A DNA stretch of 64,000 nucleotides from Paramyrothecium sp. XJ0827 (Eukaryota; Ascomycota; Sordariomycetes; Hypocreales; Stachybotryaceae), in NCBI GenBank assembly GCA_020881915.1, contig JAJFPB010000004.1, positions 2,108,001 through 2,172,000 on the forward strand. Direction: 5' to 3'. The stretch's first letter is position 1. Each line of letters opens with the position of its first letter. A program made the translations under genes and the position numbers. The notes under the pieces were generated by a model. The model saw nothing but the letters and a program-made list of their open reading frames with translations. It was not told the DNA's origin and ran no database searches. Positions 36,001-47,355 of this stretch are shown here, one piece after another.

Positions 36001-39000
36001 GGCCTTGCCTGTGCAGGTTGGAAGGTGCGCAGCGTTTGAGGTGCGAACGTTTGTCAACAACGATTATCCAGGCAGGAAGAAGTCATACATCTTCCTGTCA
36101 GGATGTAAACCTGATCTTGGCTGCACCATAGCTCTACGTGGAGCTACCAATCAGCTTCTCGCCAAAGTCAAAAACATCATGGAATTCATGGTTTACGTGG
36201 TATACAACTTGAAGCTGGAATCTAGCCTTCTTCGAGATGAGTCTATCGAGCCTCCAGATGATGGAGGCGAAACATCATTGTCCAATTCATTCCAAACGTT
36301 CAGCGACAATCTGAGATCAAGTATCGCCAGCGTGGCGGATGGCCCGACTGTTGTCGTCAACCACGCTTCGAGCGAAAGCGAACCACCCTCTCAAGTCACC
36401 GTGGATAGTTCTAGCTTTGGCGGTACGGATGAAGCAGGATCGTTGCACCAAGACCATACCATGGAGAGACCGAGATTGGTTTCCTTGCACGACTCACATA
36501 CCCATGCTTCACCGGAAGCCCAAGTTCCCGACGACGTCCCTATGCCAACCTACTATAGCGACACAGTGGCTAAATACGAAACAAAGATCGTGTCCGCTTC
36601 GCCTTACGTCAAATTCACACAGCCGTATCTTTTAATGAAAGCGCGTGAACAGGAACGGCGCCTTTTCTATCTTCGACGACTAAGAGACCACGACATAGTC
36701 GAAGAGAAGGGTGATGCGAAAAGTGCACCACAAAAATTTCAACTAATCAAGCCCGAGATGGTCGAGAAAATTGGCCAGAAGGGTCCAAGGCAAATGATGG
36801 AGATTCTCCATGCAGTCCACGACGCCGAGTATGACAAGGCTCTGTTCAATTATCAGACGCAAACCCGCCAGTGGGAGACTTATATCCAAGGTAACCTCGA
36901 TCTCTTCGATCCGTATTCGCATCAGAATATCGTGGTACTATACTCCGTCATTTGCACTGAGACAAAGATTCCCTGCATTGAACCTGGCCTCGTCGCGATC
37001 AATTTCTACGACGAGCAGCATGTTGATACGGGGATGGATCCGGACTGCACATTGGGTCAGTACATTGAACACCTGGTCTACAGTAAGGACGATATTTGCA
37101 CCTCGAATGGCTGCGAGCGTAAGGAATTAGAACATCATCGCACCTACGTCCACGACGAAGCACGAGTCACTGTTGTTGTTGAGCATGTACCCAATGCGCC
37201 ACAGCGGCGGCCAGAGCTTGGTGATGGCATCACGATGTGGACATACTGTAAAATCTGCAAGAAGGATTCCGAGGAGAAGGCGATGTCTGAGGCGACCTTC
37301 AAGTATTCATTCGGCAAATATCTTGAACTTCTATACTGGGGCCGTGGGCTTCGCATGAAGAACAACGTCGATTGCCCTCATGACCACCATCGGGATCATG
37401 TCCGGTATTTTAGTCTGCAAGACGCTCGTATTCGAATTCACTGGGATCCTATCGATCTGTTGGAGATCGTCGTGCCGCGCGCGAGGATCACTTGGAAGGT
37501 TGCCAACGATCTGAGACTCAAGAACGGCATTTTCACCAGGATGGAAGAGCGTTGGGTCAAGTTCATGACGTCCATCAAGTCCAGACTCAAGAGCATCAGG
37601 ATCGACAGTGTTTTGCCTGAAAAAGCGGAATCATGCAAAGCACAGGTAGAACAAATGACGAAGCAGGCTCAAGAGGACCAAGTTACAATCATCCGCCGAC
37701 TGCAAGAGACCTACGTGCAATCCAAATACTACGAAGTCGTGCCGTTCAATAAAGTGATGCGGGAGATGCTGGAGAAGGCCAGCGCATGGGATCAGGCATT
37801 CGCGGAATTTGAGGCCGAGTTCCTGGGAGACAAAGATATGCGTCAGCTGACCATCATGCAACTGAAGAAGATGTTTACGGATAATGATTCGAAGGAGTCC
37901 CTTGGATCTACGGAAGGCATCACGCCAACCGATGCGACCACATCGACTGTCGATAGTGACGACCGCCCGTCACAGACGTTTTCAGAGTCGGAAGACAAAA
38001 CCACACAACCTACGGACTACACAGAGCCAAGCCTAGAAGCCAGTACGACCTCTGCTAAACCCACGGAGGAGCCCCCAGTCATTGAAGACGAAGAAAAGGT
38101 TGAGATACCTGCGGACGGCGTCTTGCAAAGAGTCGAACCCCTGGACTTGGCCACTTCTTCACCTCCTGAAGATATGACACCATCCACCGTTGATGAGGCG
38201 ACCCCGAAAATTGCAGCAATTTCAGACGTCGTGGAAAAGGAACCCTCCTCATCGCCTGAGCAGCCCGTATCGCCCAGTGGCACTATACAGAGTACTTCCG
38301 ACACCCCCGTCTCGGGGCAGTCCCTATCAGAGAAGGTTGAGCAGCTTAGGCGAGAGCAGGGGATTCGGATGGATCATGGCAACGCGACAGATAGCAACCC
38401 AAGCGACCAAGACGCCCTGTTGGCGGATCAAGCGGGAAGAAGAGCTGGATCGAGCGTGTCGCCGCCCCTGGCCAGGGCCATTTCACAGCCAGGACGACCA
38501 TTGCCTAGATCGCATTCGTCTCTCGGCCTCGGCAAGCCACTGGGCATGAGGGATGCAAAGACCATTCCTGTTCTAGCAGATGCCACCAAAGACCAGCTAC
38601 TGGAAGGGTCCATCAAGGTCGACAAGAAACTATCTGATCGACTAGGGCTTGGCAGTCTGAAGAATCGCGGGAAGATGAGCACGTCAAGTATTCCACGCCT
38701 TGTCTCTAGGAAAAAGGAGTCCAAAGTCTCCACTCTAGCGAGACACTTTGAACAGCTCAGCAGGGAGTTTGAGAGGGAGCGCATCCGGGATCGCAAACAG
38801 AGGGCCGCAAACCTACGCCAACCTCGACCAATGCTGACAAAGGCAACCACTAGAGCCATTGTCCAGGTCTACGACAACGTGAACGAGGCATTCGAAGAAC
38901 AAATGCCAGCCAGTGAACAAGCTCTTGGTCGTGAGCCTGATCAAAAACCGGAGGCAACCCTTGAGACCAAGACGCCAGAGGGCCTAGATAAGCCACAGAC

Positions 39001-40604
39001 GGAGGCTCAATCGGCGGACGTGGTCACACCAGTGGAACCGCCCTCTCAACCGGATGACACTTGCTCTCGGAGTGAACACGATGAGACGACTGTGGCTACC
39101 GCCAGTCAAGGACCTTCCGAAGACGAAGGAGGTGACAGTGATTTGGAGCCGTCAGTATCGGATGATTATCTTCCAGATATCAAGGAAATTGCCGATTCAT
39201 TAGAACCGAGCGCGGACATACCACTGGAATTGCCCAAGCATCAAAAGACAAGCCTGATGAAATATCTCACAAATTTCTGGGCAGAGCGATCCGCTAGTGG
39301 TTGGCCACAGCTGGAGTACCCCGTCAACCCGACGGATCACATCTTCGTCGATTCGGATATTATCGTTCGAGAAGACGAGCCGAGTTCAGTCATTGCCCTG
39401 GCGTTAAGTAGCGATGACTACCAAAATAAGCTGGCAAACATCCGGAAAGGCGCGCAAGATGTCATGCAACGAGCGGGCGAGGATGGAACCAAGTTGGAAC
39501 CGAAGTCCGCTCCTTCATCAGACAATGTAGACTGGCTGGGCGATGAAGCGGAGCTGGAGAAGAGTCTGCTCCGAGTCACAGGAACACACCTCAAATATCA
39601 ATTCAAAGAGGGGCAGGCCATAATGACATGCAAGATCTTCTACGCTGAGCAGTTTGATGCACTTCGACGAAAGTGCGGCGTTGCTGAGAGAATTATCGAG
39701 TCCTTGTCACGATGTCTCAAATGGGATTCTAAGGGTGGAAAGACCAAGTCCGTCTTCCTGAAGACTTTGGACGACAGGCTAGTGCTTAAGGTAAGGAACT
39801 CACCTCGCAGGTCGACTTGATGATACTAACAAGGTGCAGTCTTTATCACCCATTGAGACATCAGCCTTTTTGCGTTTCGCTCCGGGATATTTTAGCATCA
39901 TGGCTGAAGCTCTATTCCACGACCTCCCCTCGGTAATCGCAAAGATGCTAGGCTTCTTCCAGGTCCTGATCAAGAATCCAGCCACAGGCACAGACGTGAA
40001 GCTTGATTTACTCGTGACCGAGAATCTCTTTTACGACCGTTCGCCATCGCGGATTTTCGATTTGAAAGGCTCGATGAGGAATCGCAAGATCCAATCTACA
40101 GGAGAACAGAACGAAGTGCTTCTGGATGAAAACATGGTGGAGTTTATTTACGAGTCGCCGCTGTTCGCCCGCGAGCATTCCAAGAAGCTTCTTAGAGCAT
40201 CCGTGTGGAATGACACCTTGTTCCTGGCACGCCAGGACGTGATGGACTACTCCCTGATGATTGCAGTCGACGAGGCGCGCAAGGAGCTGGTTGTGGGAAT
40301 CATCGATTGTATTCGAACGTACACCTGGGACAAAAAGTTGGAGAGTTGGATCAAGGATCGAGGCTTCGCGGGTGGTGGTCGGAACAGGCCTACCGTGACC
40401 AGCCCAAAGGAGTACAAGTCGCGTTTCCGAGAAGCGATGGCAAGGTGAGTCTGCCGTTACAGTTACCGGCATAATTTGTTTTTTTCTGACGCCGTGAGCA
40501 GATACATCCTTCAAGCTCCTAACTGCTGGCACCTGTTCCACAACCCCCAACTGCCAAACCACCCCGGACGAGCAAGGTTTGAAGAACCGGATATGACTCG
40601 CTGA
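33056..40604 (+). CDS. FAB1: 1-phosphatidylinositol-3-phosphate 5-kinase FAB1 (PIKfyve)
   Basis: Three exons, 33056-39790, 39840-40444 and 40502-40604, giving 2480 residues. The enzyme makes PI(3,5)P2 on endosomes and vacuoles, controlling vacuole size, acidification and retrograde traffic. Domains in order: a Ser/Thr-rich disordered N-terminus; a FYVE zinc finger at about 425-490 with the PI3P-binding signature RRKHHCRTCG and paired Cys ligands; a TCP-1/Cpn60-like domain at about 860-1130; a Cys-rich conserved region at about 1290-1560 with WTYCKICKK and FGKYLELLYWG; a long acidic Ser/Thr linker; and the C-terminal PIPK domain from about 2120. The kinase shows FLKTLDDRLVLK, DVMDYSLMIAVD (near 2378-2389) and GIIDCIRTYTWDKKLESWIK. 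The short third exon supplies the conserved end of the domain (YILQAPNCWHLF). An alternative start three codons later (MASNS) is possible. Confidence 0.95.
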
Positions 40605-41169
40605 GGCCAAATGCTGCGAGATGAGAAACCCTTGGCTCGATTTTTGGTATATGAAACAAGGGGGGAAACAAATCTTTCAGTCTGTAATTGGAAGGCTGGG
40701 AGTTGACAACGGGTGACAATTACCACGCAGGTGTGGACTGGAGTTCTGCACTCTGCGGGCTGTTATTATGACGATAGATATGAGATTCATGACAAATACG
40801 ATACCCTGCAGGTTTCCCTATCTAAGATTTTTCATTGCCCTTTTGAGAGAACAGCTCCAATGAATAAGTGCACTGGGCTCATATTGACAAGAATTATGAG
40901 GGCTGGTCGACGAAACATCTCCTCCCATGCATGTTAGTTTCCAGTAGTAACGTTAGACGCCTCAATCTAGTGGCGAGCTTGTCATGTCCGATATAAGTAG
41001 GCACCAAAAATTAGGCGGCTTGTGACCACCTGATGGAACTGCCTACAGCACATGCATGTCCCTGTAGCAGCTCCACTACACACATCCAACCGCATCATGG
41101 GCTTGTCTTTGCTTCATGACCTGAGTTGACTGGCCATGGTGTCCGCCTGAGCAAGAAAACTCATCTCAG
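40605..41169. other. intergenic between FAB1 and MDM12
   Basis: 565 bases in tandem orientation, holding the FAB1 3' flank and MDM12 promoter. No other feature was seen. Confidence 0.5.
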
Positions 41170-42405
41170 ATGTCTATCGACCTCAATTGGGATACCCTGA
41201 CCAATGGGCCCGATGGAGAGGCTCTTGCCGAGAGCATCCGCTCCTTCATCCACGACAAATTCCAGGCCGTCGCCCTCCCGCGTTTCATAAAGTCAGTTAC
41301 GGTTCACGGCTTTGATTTCGGGTCCATCCCGCCCCAGCTTGAGCTGAAGGATATCACGGATCCGCTGCCAGAGTTTTACGAGGATGAAGGGGACGACGAG
41401 GACGAGGATGACGAGGACAGCGTTCATGAGCGCGAACGGCTTGACGCACTAGCCAGGCGGCGCCCTGGCGGTCTGAGAACGCAGGCCTTGAGGAACGAAG
41501 TGCCGTGGGGATACGACATGGGCAGTCCATTCTTGGGCGTCTCTACACCAGGCATACTGGGAGGGACCGGCTTGAATTATTTCCAGGGCGCCTTGGGCAC
41601 GGGCACCCACACGCCGCTTGCTGCGGTGGCCGGCGCGCACCTGAGCAACAGCTGGATGGGCTCGGCCGCTCAGTCGCAGCTGGACACGCCCAGCCACAGC
41701 CGGCAGCCATCCCAAAGCAGCATATCGGTGGACGATTTCACGGCGGTCCTGGAGTCCGGGCCACCGCTGCTGCGGGAGAAGGCCAGCGTCTCAACGTTGG
41801 CACCTACGTCTGTGGGCACGTCGCGCCCACCCACGCGCGACCCGCATGCCTCCGAATCGGCCATCGTCGAGGAGGACGACGATGGCGAGGACGGGCTCGC
41901 CGAGGACCGCGGGCCCGTGAGGCCCGGCAGGGAGCCACGAGAGGAGGACGTCCAAGCCGTCTTCCGTATCCGCTACGCCGGCGACGTGCGGCTCAACCTG
42001 ACTGCGGAAATTTTGCTTGACTACCCGATGCCTAGCTTCGTCGGCATCCCCCTCAAGCTCAACATCACCGGCCTGTCGTTCGACGGCGTCGGCGTTCTGG
42101 CCCACATCCGCAAGCGGGTGCACTTCTGCTTCCTCAGCCCGGACGATGCGCTCGCGGCGGTCGGGCCCGACGAGGAGGAGCAGCAGCAGCAGGCCGAGGC
42201 GAGCCGGGACGCCAGCCGGGACCACAAGCCGCGGTTCGGGGGCCTGCTGCAGGAGGTCAAGGTGGAAAGCGAGATTGGGCAGCGGGAGGGCGGCCGGCAA
42301 AGCCTGAAGAACGTCGACAAGGTCGAACGCTTCGTGCTGGAGCAAGTAAGGAGGATATTCGAGGAGGAGTTCGTGTACCCTAGCTCGTGGACCTTTTTGG
42401 TGTGA
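41170..42405 (+). CDS. MDM12: ERMES subunit MDM12
   Basis: Intronless, 411 residues. MDM12 is the soluble bridging subunit of the ER-mitochondria encounter structure, binding phospholipids in an SMP domain between MMM1 and MDM34. The N-terminus [20 protein letters not shown] and the following [20 protein letters not shown] are the hallmark start of the family. [24 protein letters not shown] and the C-terminal block ENF-like [20 protein letters not shown] complete the SMP fold. As in other Sordariomycetes, an acidic, disordered insert (about 80-260, DEDEDDEDS and a Ser/Thr-rich part) separates the two halves of the domain. There is no membrane segment, which fits the family. The start is fixed by the conserved N-terminal strand that inserts in the SMP dimer. 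Confidence 0.95.
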   Translation: MSIDLNWDTLTNGPDGEALAESIRSFIHDKFQAVALPRFIKSVTVHGFDFGSIPPQLELKDITDPLPEFYEDEGDDEDEDDEDSVHERERLDALARRRPGGLRTQALRNEVPWGYDMGSPFLGVSTPGILGGTGLNYFQGALGTGTHTPLAAVAGAHLSNSWMGSAAQSQLDTPSHSRQPSQSSISVDDFTAVLESGPPLLREKASVSTLAPTSVGTSRPPTRDPHASESAIVEEDDDGEDGLAEDRGPVRPGREPREEDVQAVFRIRYAGDVRLNLTAEILLDYPMPSFVGIPLKLNITGLSFDGVGVLAHIRKRVHFCFLSPDDALAAVGPDEEEQQQQAEASRDASRDHKPRFGGLLQEVKVESEIGQREGGRQSLKNVDKVERFVLEQVRRIFEEEFVYPSSWTFLV

Positions 42406-42571
42406 TCACCAACGAAGAAGCTCATGCTCGGGGGATATAAGGCCAGAGCGCTTGTCTCTGGGTTTGCTTTAAACGCTGCGCTCCTTGGGGAGCCAAGAAT
42501 CATGTAAAACGCTACGAAATTACAAGAAGACACCGCTATGCTATATTTCTAGTGGACGCATGCACGTTCGA

Positions 42572-43422
42572 CTATTCCAAAGTCCTCCTGAATCCCTGGT
42601 ACGCCTGCTGAATGTCGAGCTCCAGCTCCCTCGCCTGCTGCTCGCTGAGCTCTTCCGTAGCCCTCATCTGATTCAGCGTGATGAGCCACTGCACAATCTT
42701 GCCGCGGTTCTCAAAGTCCTTGTCCGTGACGCGGTGAACGGACTGGATCACATCGGACAGCAGCGGGTGCAGCTGGTCCTTGGACAACAGACCGAGCTTG
42801 ACGGCGTCGAGGAAGGTGATGAATTCTTGGGTAGCCTCGAGGATAAGCAAGCCGCTTGCGTTGGATGCACTGCCCGGGGTTGGGTTCGTGGGCGTGGGGC
42901 CCGAAACAGTCACCGTGGTCGAGGGGATACCTACTCGAATGCGCTCCGTGGCACGGGGAACCTCGAGCTAGATGGTGAATCTGTTAATCGGGGGTTCTCA
43001 CACTCGTTCATAGAGTGGACGGGGGCAACTCACGTCCCATTTGGCCTTGAACTCCTCCAGCCCCTGAAACGCATTCGCTATCGTGTCGTCCGCCAACAGT
43101 GCTTTATACTGTCTGAGCGAGCGCTCACATATTTCTATATAGTCGGACTCGGGGACCGCGTCTTTAAGGAAGGCCTTCTCGAGTTCGTCGAGCGTGACGA
43201 GGATGCTGAACAACTCCGCGAGCGAGTCTTGGAGATCTCGTTCGGCACGAGTGTTCGTCAATTTCACCTCCTAGAGATCACAAGCTGTCAACCATTGCTC
43301 GGGGTCAACCGACGGCAGGGTCCCCATGCTTGACGTACTTCGTCCAGGTTTATGGTAGCGGATAGATTGGTGTTGGGAACATAGCTATGAGGAGTCGGCG
43401 CATAGCCTTGGCGGGGAATCAT
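42572..43422 (-). CDS. VPS28: ESCRT-I subunit VPS28
   Basis: Three exons, 43422-43339, 43270-43034 and 42967-42572, both introns phase 0 (68 and 66 nt), giving 238 residues. VPS28 joins VPS23 and VPS37 in ESCRT-I and links it to ESCRT-II through its C-terminal four-helix bundle, sorting ubiquitinated cargo into multivesicular bodies. The family start YAPTPHSYVPNTNLSATINLDE is followed after intron 1 by EVKLTNTRAERDLQDSLAELFS, and the core reads LEKAFLKDAVPESDYIEICERSL. The C-terminal domain is FITFLDAVKLGLLSKDQLHPLLSDV to ELDIQQAYQGFRRTL. The first ATG in the exon is 43422; the open frame extends upstream without another ATG. Length matches the family. It shares a short upstream region with NOC2, which is transcribed the other way. 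Confidence 0.93.
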
Positions 43423-43788
43423 CGTGGTGCTGCGGTGCAAGGCATTGGGTACAGTGCTGGTACGGGTGGCCAGCGTGTGCACCGACTGCTAGGATCGCCA
43501 ATGGTTGCGCAATGCACAAGAGATCGAGCGCGGGCGGGTTGAATGCTGATGCCTATCGCGATGGACCGACCGCGGGGAGCCTGCGATTACGTAGCGGGGA
43601 CGTGGCAGAAGGCCCCCACCGCCTGCCCCTTGCGACAGGGTATGCACTATCGATAAGCCAAATCGAAAAAAAATTCGGCGGTGCAAGCAGTCCCTGTTGA
43701 GCATCGATTGGCAGACTCTTTACAGCCAGGTCCTCAAACCTTCAATCCGCCAATTCCCACCACCCCGTGGTGAGCAGGTTTTTCCACC
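43423..43788. promoter_or_regulatory. bidirectional promoter region VPS28/NOC2
   Basis: 366 bases separate the two divergent start codons, so the promoters must overlap or abut. Upstream of NOC2, at about 43664-43678, lies an A-run ending in ATTCGG (AAAAAAAATTCGG), loosely like the A-rich RRPE element of ribosome-biogenesis genes in yeast; the assignment is speculative. Confidence 0.4.
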
Positions 43789-46137
43789 ATGGCTCCCAGC
43801 AAGAAGAATCTCAAGGCGACCAAGAAGTTCGAGAAGAACCATCTCAAGGGCGTTCTCGACAAGAGAAAGGCTACGGCCAAAATAAAGCAGCGACAACAGG
43901 TCAAGGACAAGAAACAAACCAGCCGCCGCAAGGATGCCGACTTTTTCAAGGGCGGCAAGGAAGGCCAAGATGGCGAGCCTGCCAAGCCCGTCGTAGCAAA
44001 GGGCAAGAGTGTCAACGAGATGAGCGTCGACGACTTCTTCCAGGGTGGCTTCGACGAGATTATCGACAAGAAGGCTGGCAAGCTGGGCAAGAGGAAGCGC
44101 GACGCACCCAAGGACGATGCTGAGCTGAGCGATGAGAGCGAACTGGAAGTGTCACTCGGAGACCAGCCGGTCGACAGCGAGAGTGAAGGCGACGGCGAGC
44201 AGGATTTGGGCGACGAGCGGGGCATGAGCAAGAAGACGATGGACGATCTTGCGGAGAAGGACCCCGAATTCTACAAGTTCCTCAAGGAGAACGACCCCGA
44301 AGCTCTGGATTTCGATGACAACACCGACTTGGCAGAGATCGACGAGCTAAGCGCGGGTGAGGACGAAGCAGAGGAGGAGGAGCAGCCCAAGAAGAAGAGG
44401 AAGAAGGGCAAGAAGGCCGAGGCCGAGGATGACGATGAGCCTGCGCAAAGCAATGAACTCACACGCAAGCTAGTGGCTTCATGGAAGAAGGCCATCGAGG
44501 AGACACGCTCGCTTCGGGCCGCAAGACAGGTTGTCCTGGCCTTCCGCTGCGCCGCGCACCTTAACGAGGCCGATGACGACGACAAGCCACCGCGCTGGGC
44601 GATCAACAGCCCAGAAGTCTTCAACGACGTTCTGGTCCTGGCACTCAAGGAGATTCCGACCGTCATGAACCACCACCTCCCGGTCAAGGAGTCGGCAGCT
44701 GGCAGAGTCTACGTGCAGACCGAAACAAAGAAGTTCCGCACGCTGTCACTGCTCATCAAGTCGTACACCTCCTCCATCATGTACCTGCTCGGTACGCTCT
44801 CTGATGACAAGACCCTCAAGCTGACCCTGTCGTCCATCACGCCCATTCTCCCCTATCTGCTCTCCTTCAAGAAGCTCGTCAAGGCGCTGGCCAAGGCGGT
44901 CGTCAACTTCTGGGCGCAACCCGCAAGCTCGGAAACGACGCGCATCACTGCTTTCCTCGTCGTCCGCCGACTCGTCGTCATCGGCGACAAGGGCATCCGC
45001 GAGCTCGTCCTCAAGGCCACCTACCAAGGTCTTGTCCAGGGCTGCCGCGTGACTAACCCGAACACCATCCAGGGCATCAACCTGATGAAGAACTCGGCCG
45101 CCGAGCTCTGGGGCATCGATCCCGCCATTGGTTACACGACTGCCTTCACCTTTATCCGGCAGCTTGCTATTCACCTCCGCAATTCCATCGTTCACAACAA
45201 GAACGACGCCTACCGCATTGTCTACAATTGGCAGTTCACCCACTCGCTGGACTTCTGGTCATGCGTCCTCGCGGAGCACTGTAGTCCCATGAAGGAGGCC
45301 GAGGCCGGCAAGGAGAGTCAGCTGAAGCTTCTCATCTATCCTCTCGTGCAAGTCACCCTGGGCGCCATGCGCCTCATCCCCACCGCACTCTACTTCCCCC
45401 TACGCTTCCACCTCGTGCGCTCTTTGTTGCGGACTTCTCGAGCAACCGGTACCTACATTCCCCTCGCGTCGCCGCTGTTAGAAGTCTTGAACTCGGCGGA
45501 GATGAAGAAGGCGCCCAAGAACACAACCCTGAAGGCTCTTGACTTTGCGGTCAACTACAAGGCGCCAAAGTCGTATCTCCGCACGCGAGTGTACCAGGAC
45601 GGTGTTGGTGACCAGGTTGTTGAGCTTCTCGGCGAGTTCTTCCTCCTCTGGGGCACTTCCATCGCTTTCCCGGAGCTCGCGCTGCCGGTCATCATCCAGC
45701 TTAAGCGCTGGCTGAAGCACTCCCGCTTCCCCACACAGGGCAACAAGAATGCCAAGCTGGGCTCGCAGTTGATTCTGCTCGTGCAGAAGCTCGAGGCCAA
45801 CGCCAAGTTCATCGAGGAGCGCCGCGCCAAGGTTGACTTCTCCCCCAAGAACCGCTCCCAGGTCGACACCTTCCTCAGGGACTTTGACATCGCCAAGACG
45901 CCACTCGGCGCATACGTTGTCGCCCAGCGCAAGGCCAGGGCCGAGCGGGTCAAGATGCTGGAGGAGGCGAGGAAGGAGGAAGACAGGAAGAGGAGAGAAG
46001 AGGAGAAGGGTGGGCAGGAAAACGGCGCCGAGGACGACAGTGAGGTCGACGAGGATGAAATGGACGTTGAGGACCAGCTGGCGGAAGAAGAAGAGGACGA
46101 AGAGGAGCAGGATGAAGATGTTGAGGAGGATGAATAG
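43789..46137 (+). CDS. NOC2: nucleolar complex protein NOC2
   Basis: Intronless, 782 residues. NOC2 pairs with NOC1 and then NOC3 to assemble and export pre-60S ribosomal particles. The N-terminus is Lys-rich with nuclear and nucleolar localisation character (MAPSKKNLKATKKFEKNHLK) and contains the conserved DADFFKGG and MSVDDFFQGGFDE motifs, then acidic tracts at about 110-220. The helical-repeat core begins near residue 225 (LTRKLVASWKKAIEE) and includes RWAINSPEVFNDVLVLALKE, MYLLGTLSDDKTLKL and YFPLRFHLVRSLL. It ends with IAFPELALPVIIQLKRWLK and VDTFLRDFDIAKTPLGAYV. The C-terminus is a long Glu/Asp-rich tail, common in the family. Codon use is strongly C-biased at third positions, as expected for a highly expressed gene. 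The start agrees with the family. Confidence 0.94.
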   Translation: MAPSKKNLKATKKFEKNHLKGVLDKRKATAKIKQRQQVKDKKQTSRRKDADFFKGGKEGQDGEPAKPVVAKGKSVNEMSVDDFFQGGFDEIIDKKAGKLGKRKRDAPKDDAELSDESELEVSLGDQPVDSESEGDGEQDLGDERGMSKKTMDDLAEKDPEFYKFLKENDPEALDFDDNTDLAEIDELSAGEDEAEEEEQPKKKRKKGKKAEAEDDDEPAQSNELTRKLVASWKKAIEETRSLRAARQVVLAFRCAAHLNEADDDDKPPRWAINSPEVFNDVLVLALKEIPTVMNHHLPVKESAAGRVYVQTETKKFRTLSLLIKSYTSSIMYLLGTLSDDKTLKLTLSSITPILPYLLSFKKLVKALAKAVVNFWAQPASSETTRITAFLVVRRLVVIGDKGIRELVLKATYQGLVQGCRVTNPNTIQGINLMKNSAAELWGIDPAIGYTTAFTFIRQLAIHLRNSIVHNKNDAYRIVYNWQFTHSLDFWSCVLAEHCSPMKEAEAGKESQLKLLIYPLVQVTLGAMRLIPTALYFPLRFHLVRSLLRTSRATGTYIPLASPLLEVLNSAEMKKAPKNTTLKALDFAVNYKAPKSYLRTRVYQDGVGDQVVELLGEFFLLWGTSIAFPELALPVIIQLKRWLKHSRFPTQGNKNAKLGSQLILLVQKLEANAKFIEERRAKVDFSPKNRSQVDTFLRDFDIAKTPLGAYVVAQRKARAERVKMLEEARKEEDRKRREEEKGGQENGAEDDSEVDEDEMDVEDQLAEEEEDEEEQDEDVEEDE

Positions 46138-46429
46138 GTTGGTGTATTGGTCGAATAATCTCAAGGACACCACGGTTTTCAAGCAAATATACCTCATTTC
46201 TCGCTTTACTAAAACAGGCAATTCATGTAACTGCGAGGGCAACACAACAATGATGATGTAATACAAGCAGAAGGAAATGCACAAGCCCGTGGCTTCTATT
46301 ATTACTTATCTTAGACCAGTAGGAAAGGTCTGTGTGGGTGGAAGAGATGAAAGGGAGCCGAGCGGTCAGACCTAGATAGCATTGACACCGACTAACCTAA
46401 TTTTTCAAGACCAGGGCTGATTATTGCAA
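46138..46429. other. 3' flank of NOC2
   Basis: About 290 bases of presumed 3' untranslated and spacer sequence leading into an AT-rich stretch. Confidence 0.4.
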
Positions 46430-46857
46430 GACGATTCAGGCAGATAATTTTAGCGCTTTTCTATTTAATTAACCGATGCTCTCTGCATTTTCTAGTTATC
46501 TCACCTACTGTAACGATCCGGACGGGTCGTAACAGCTATTGGCAGCTCAATAGTCGGGGTAAGTGGTTTCGTTTCGCACTGACAGTTAGTTTCTTGAAAT
46601 AACTATAGATGAGCCAGGTAATTAATATACAGATCATATTCTCTACTCTAGGTAACTTATTTATAGTTTTATTTACTTATTTTTACTCTAAATCTATTAT
46701 TTTATCCGAGCCTACTTATTACTACTTAGGTATATTTTTCTACTAACTCTTATAAATTAGCCAGAAAACAGCATGTTATTTTTCCAAACAGGGGATAAAA
46801 GACAGTAGACTGTATAACTAGTTATAATTCCGCCTGCTACTATAATACGGCGCATCT

Positions 46858-46947
46858 GGTGTGCTGGCGCAATGGTAGCGCGTAGTCCTCCTATAAAAGC
46901 ATTAGAGATCAAGACTAAGGTTCAGGGTTCGAGTCCCTGGTACATCG
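46858..46947 (+). tRNA. tRNA-Arg (anticodon CCU) with an 18-nt intron
   Basis: A full cloverleaf can be drawn. The 5' acceptor strand GGTGTGC pairs with GTACATC through five Watson-Crick and two G-U pairs, with discriminator G. The A box is TGGCGCAATGG and the D stem is GCGC/GCGC. The anticodon stem TAGTC/GACTA encloses loop CT-CCT-A. An 18-nt intron follows position 37, its usual place, at about 46895-46912. The T stem is CAGGG/CCCTG around TTCGAGT, which is the B box. The mature tRNA would be 72 nt before CCA addition. A T8 run follows. The gene lies inside an AT-rich island, and the two wobble pairs in the acceptor stem could reflect C-to-T mutation, so it may be a weak or decaying copy. 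Confidence 0.8.
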
Positions 46948-46952
46948 ACTTA

Positions 46953-46960
46953 TTTTTTTT
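46953..46960 (+). terminator. RNA polymerase III T8 terminator
   Basis: Eight T residues starting six bases after the tRNA discriminator base. Confidence 0.7.
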
Positions 46961-47265
46961 GCCTTTGTTAGTTAAAATTTCTTACGAAATACTTAGATAT
47001 ATTATAATTTTATTAGTTTTTAAACATAAAAAACTAAGGAAAATACTATTATTTAACTAATAGACCTAAAGTAAGGCCCCTAGATATTTACTATAATTTT
47101 CTTTAGTTAAGTTATAAGTATCAAAGTATTAGCTACCTTAGAAAAACACTATTAGACTTACCTAAGCATAACTCTAGGACAAGGCCTCCAGACATGTGTT
47201 CATTTCAAAGAAGCCTACTATCCTCAAAGACATCCCACAACTACCTTTGTATTATCGAGATATTC

Positions 47266-47355
47266 TTAGTAATAGTGAGGCGCTATTACCACCGAATGGC
47301 TCGCGCGGACCACCTTCTTGCAGGTCGAACAAACACGCATGCCTACAGCGGGCAT
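47266..47355 (-). pseudogene. truncated copy of the Cys-rich reading frame in the left arm
   Basis: The left arm read on the minus strand starts with the same ATG and 19 codons as the frame at 47573. It then leaves the repeat and stops after 11 unrelated codons, giving 29 residues. It is best read as the broken half of the inverted duplication. Confidence 0.45.

Larger units (their letters stand above)
46430..47240. other. AT-rich island, probably a decayed (RIP-like) relic
   Basis: Base composition changes sharply from the GC-rich gene block to long runs of TA, TTA and ATT, with very few CpA steps by eye. This looks like repeat-induced point mutation followed by decay. The only recognisable gene in it is a tRNA. 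A short sequence beginning TGTAACGATCCGGACGGG at about 46508 resembles the terminus of a fungal LTR element, but no matching second terminus or coding remnant was seen. Confidence 0.5.

Noticed and set aside
43423..43482. Upstream extension of VPS28
   Set aside because: The upstream frame has no ATG, and the family normally starts a few residues before YAPTPHSYVP.
46508..46620. LTR retrotransposon terminus
   Set aside because: The TGTAACG start is suggestive, but there is no second terminus, target duplication or coding remnant, so it is kept only as a remark in the AT-rich island entry.
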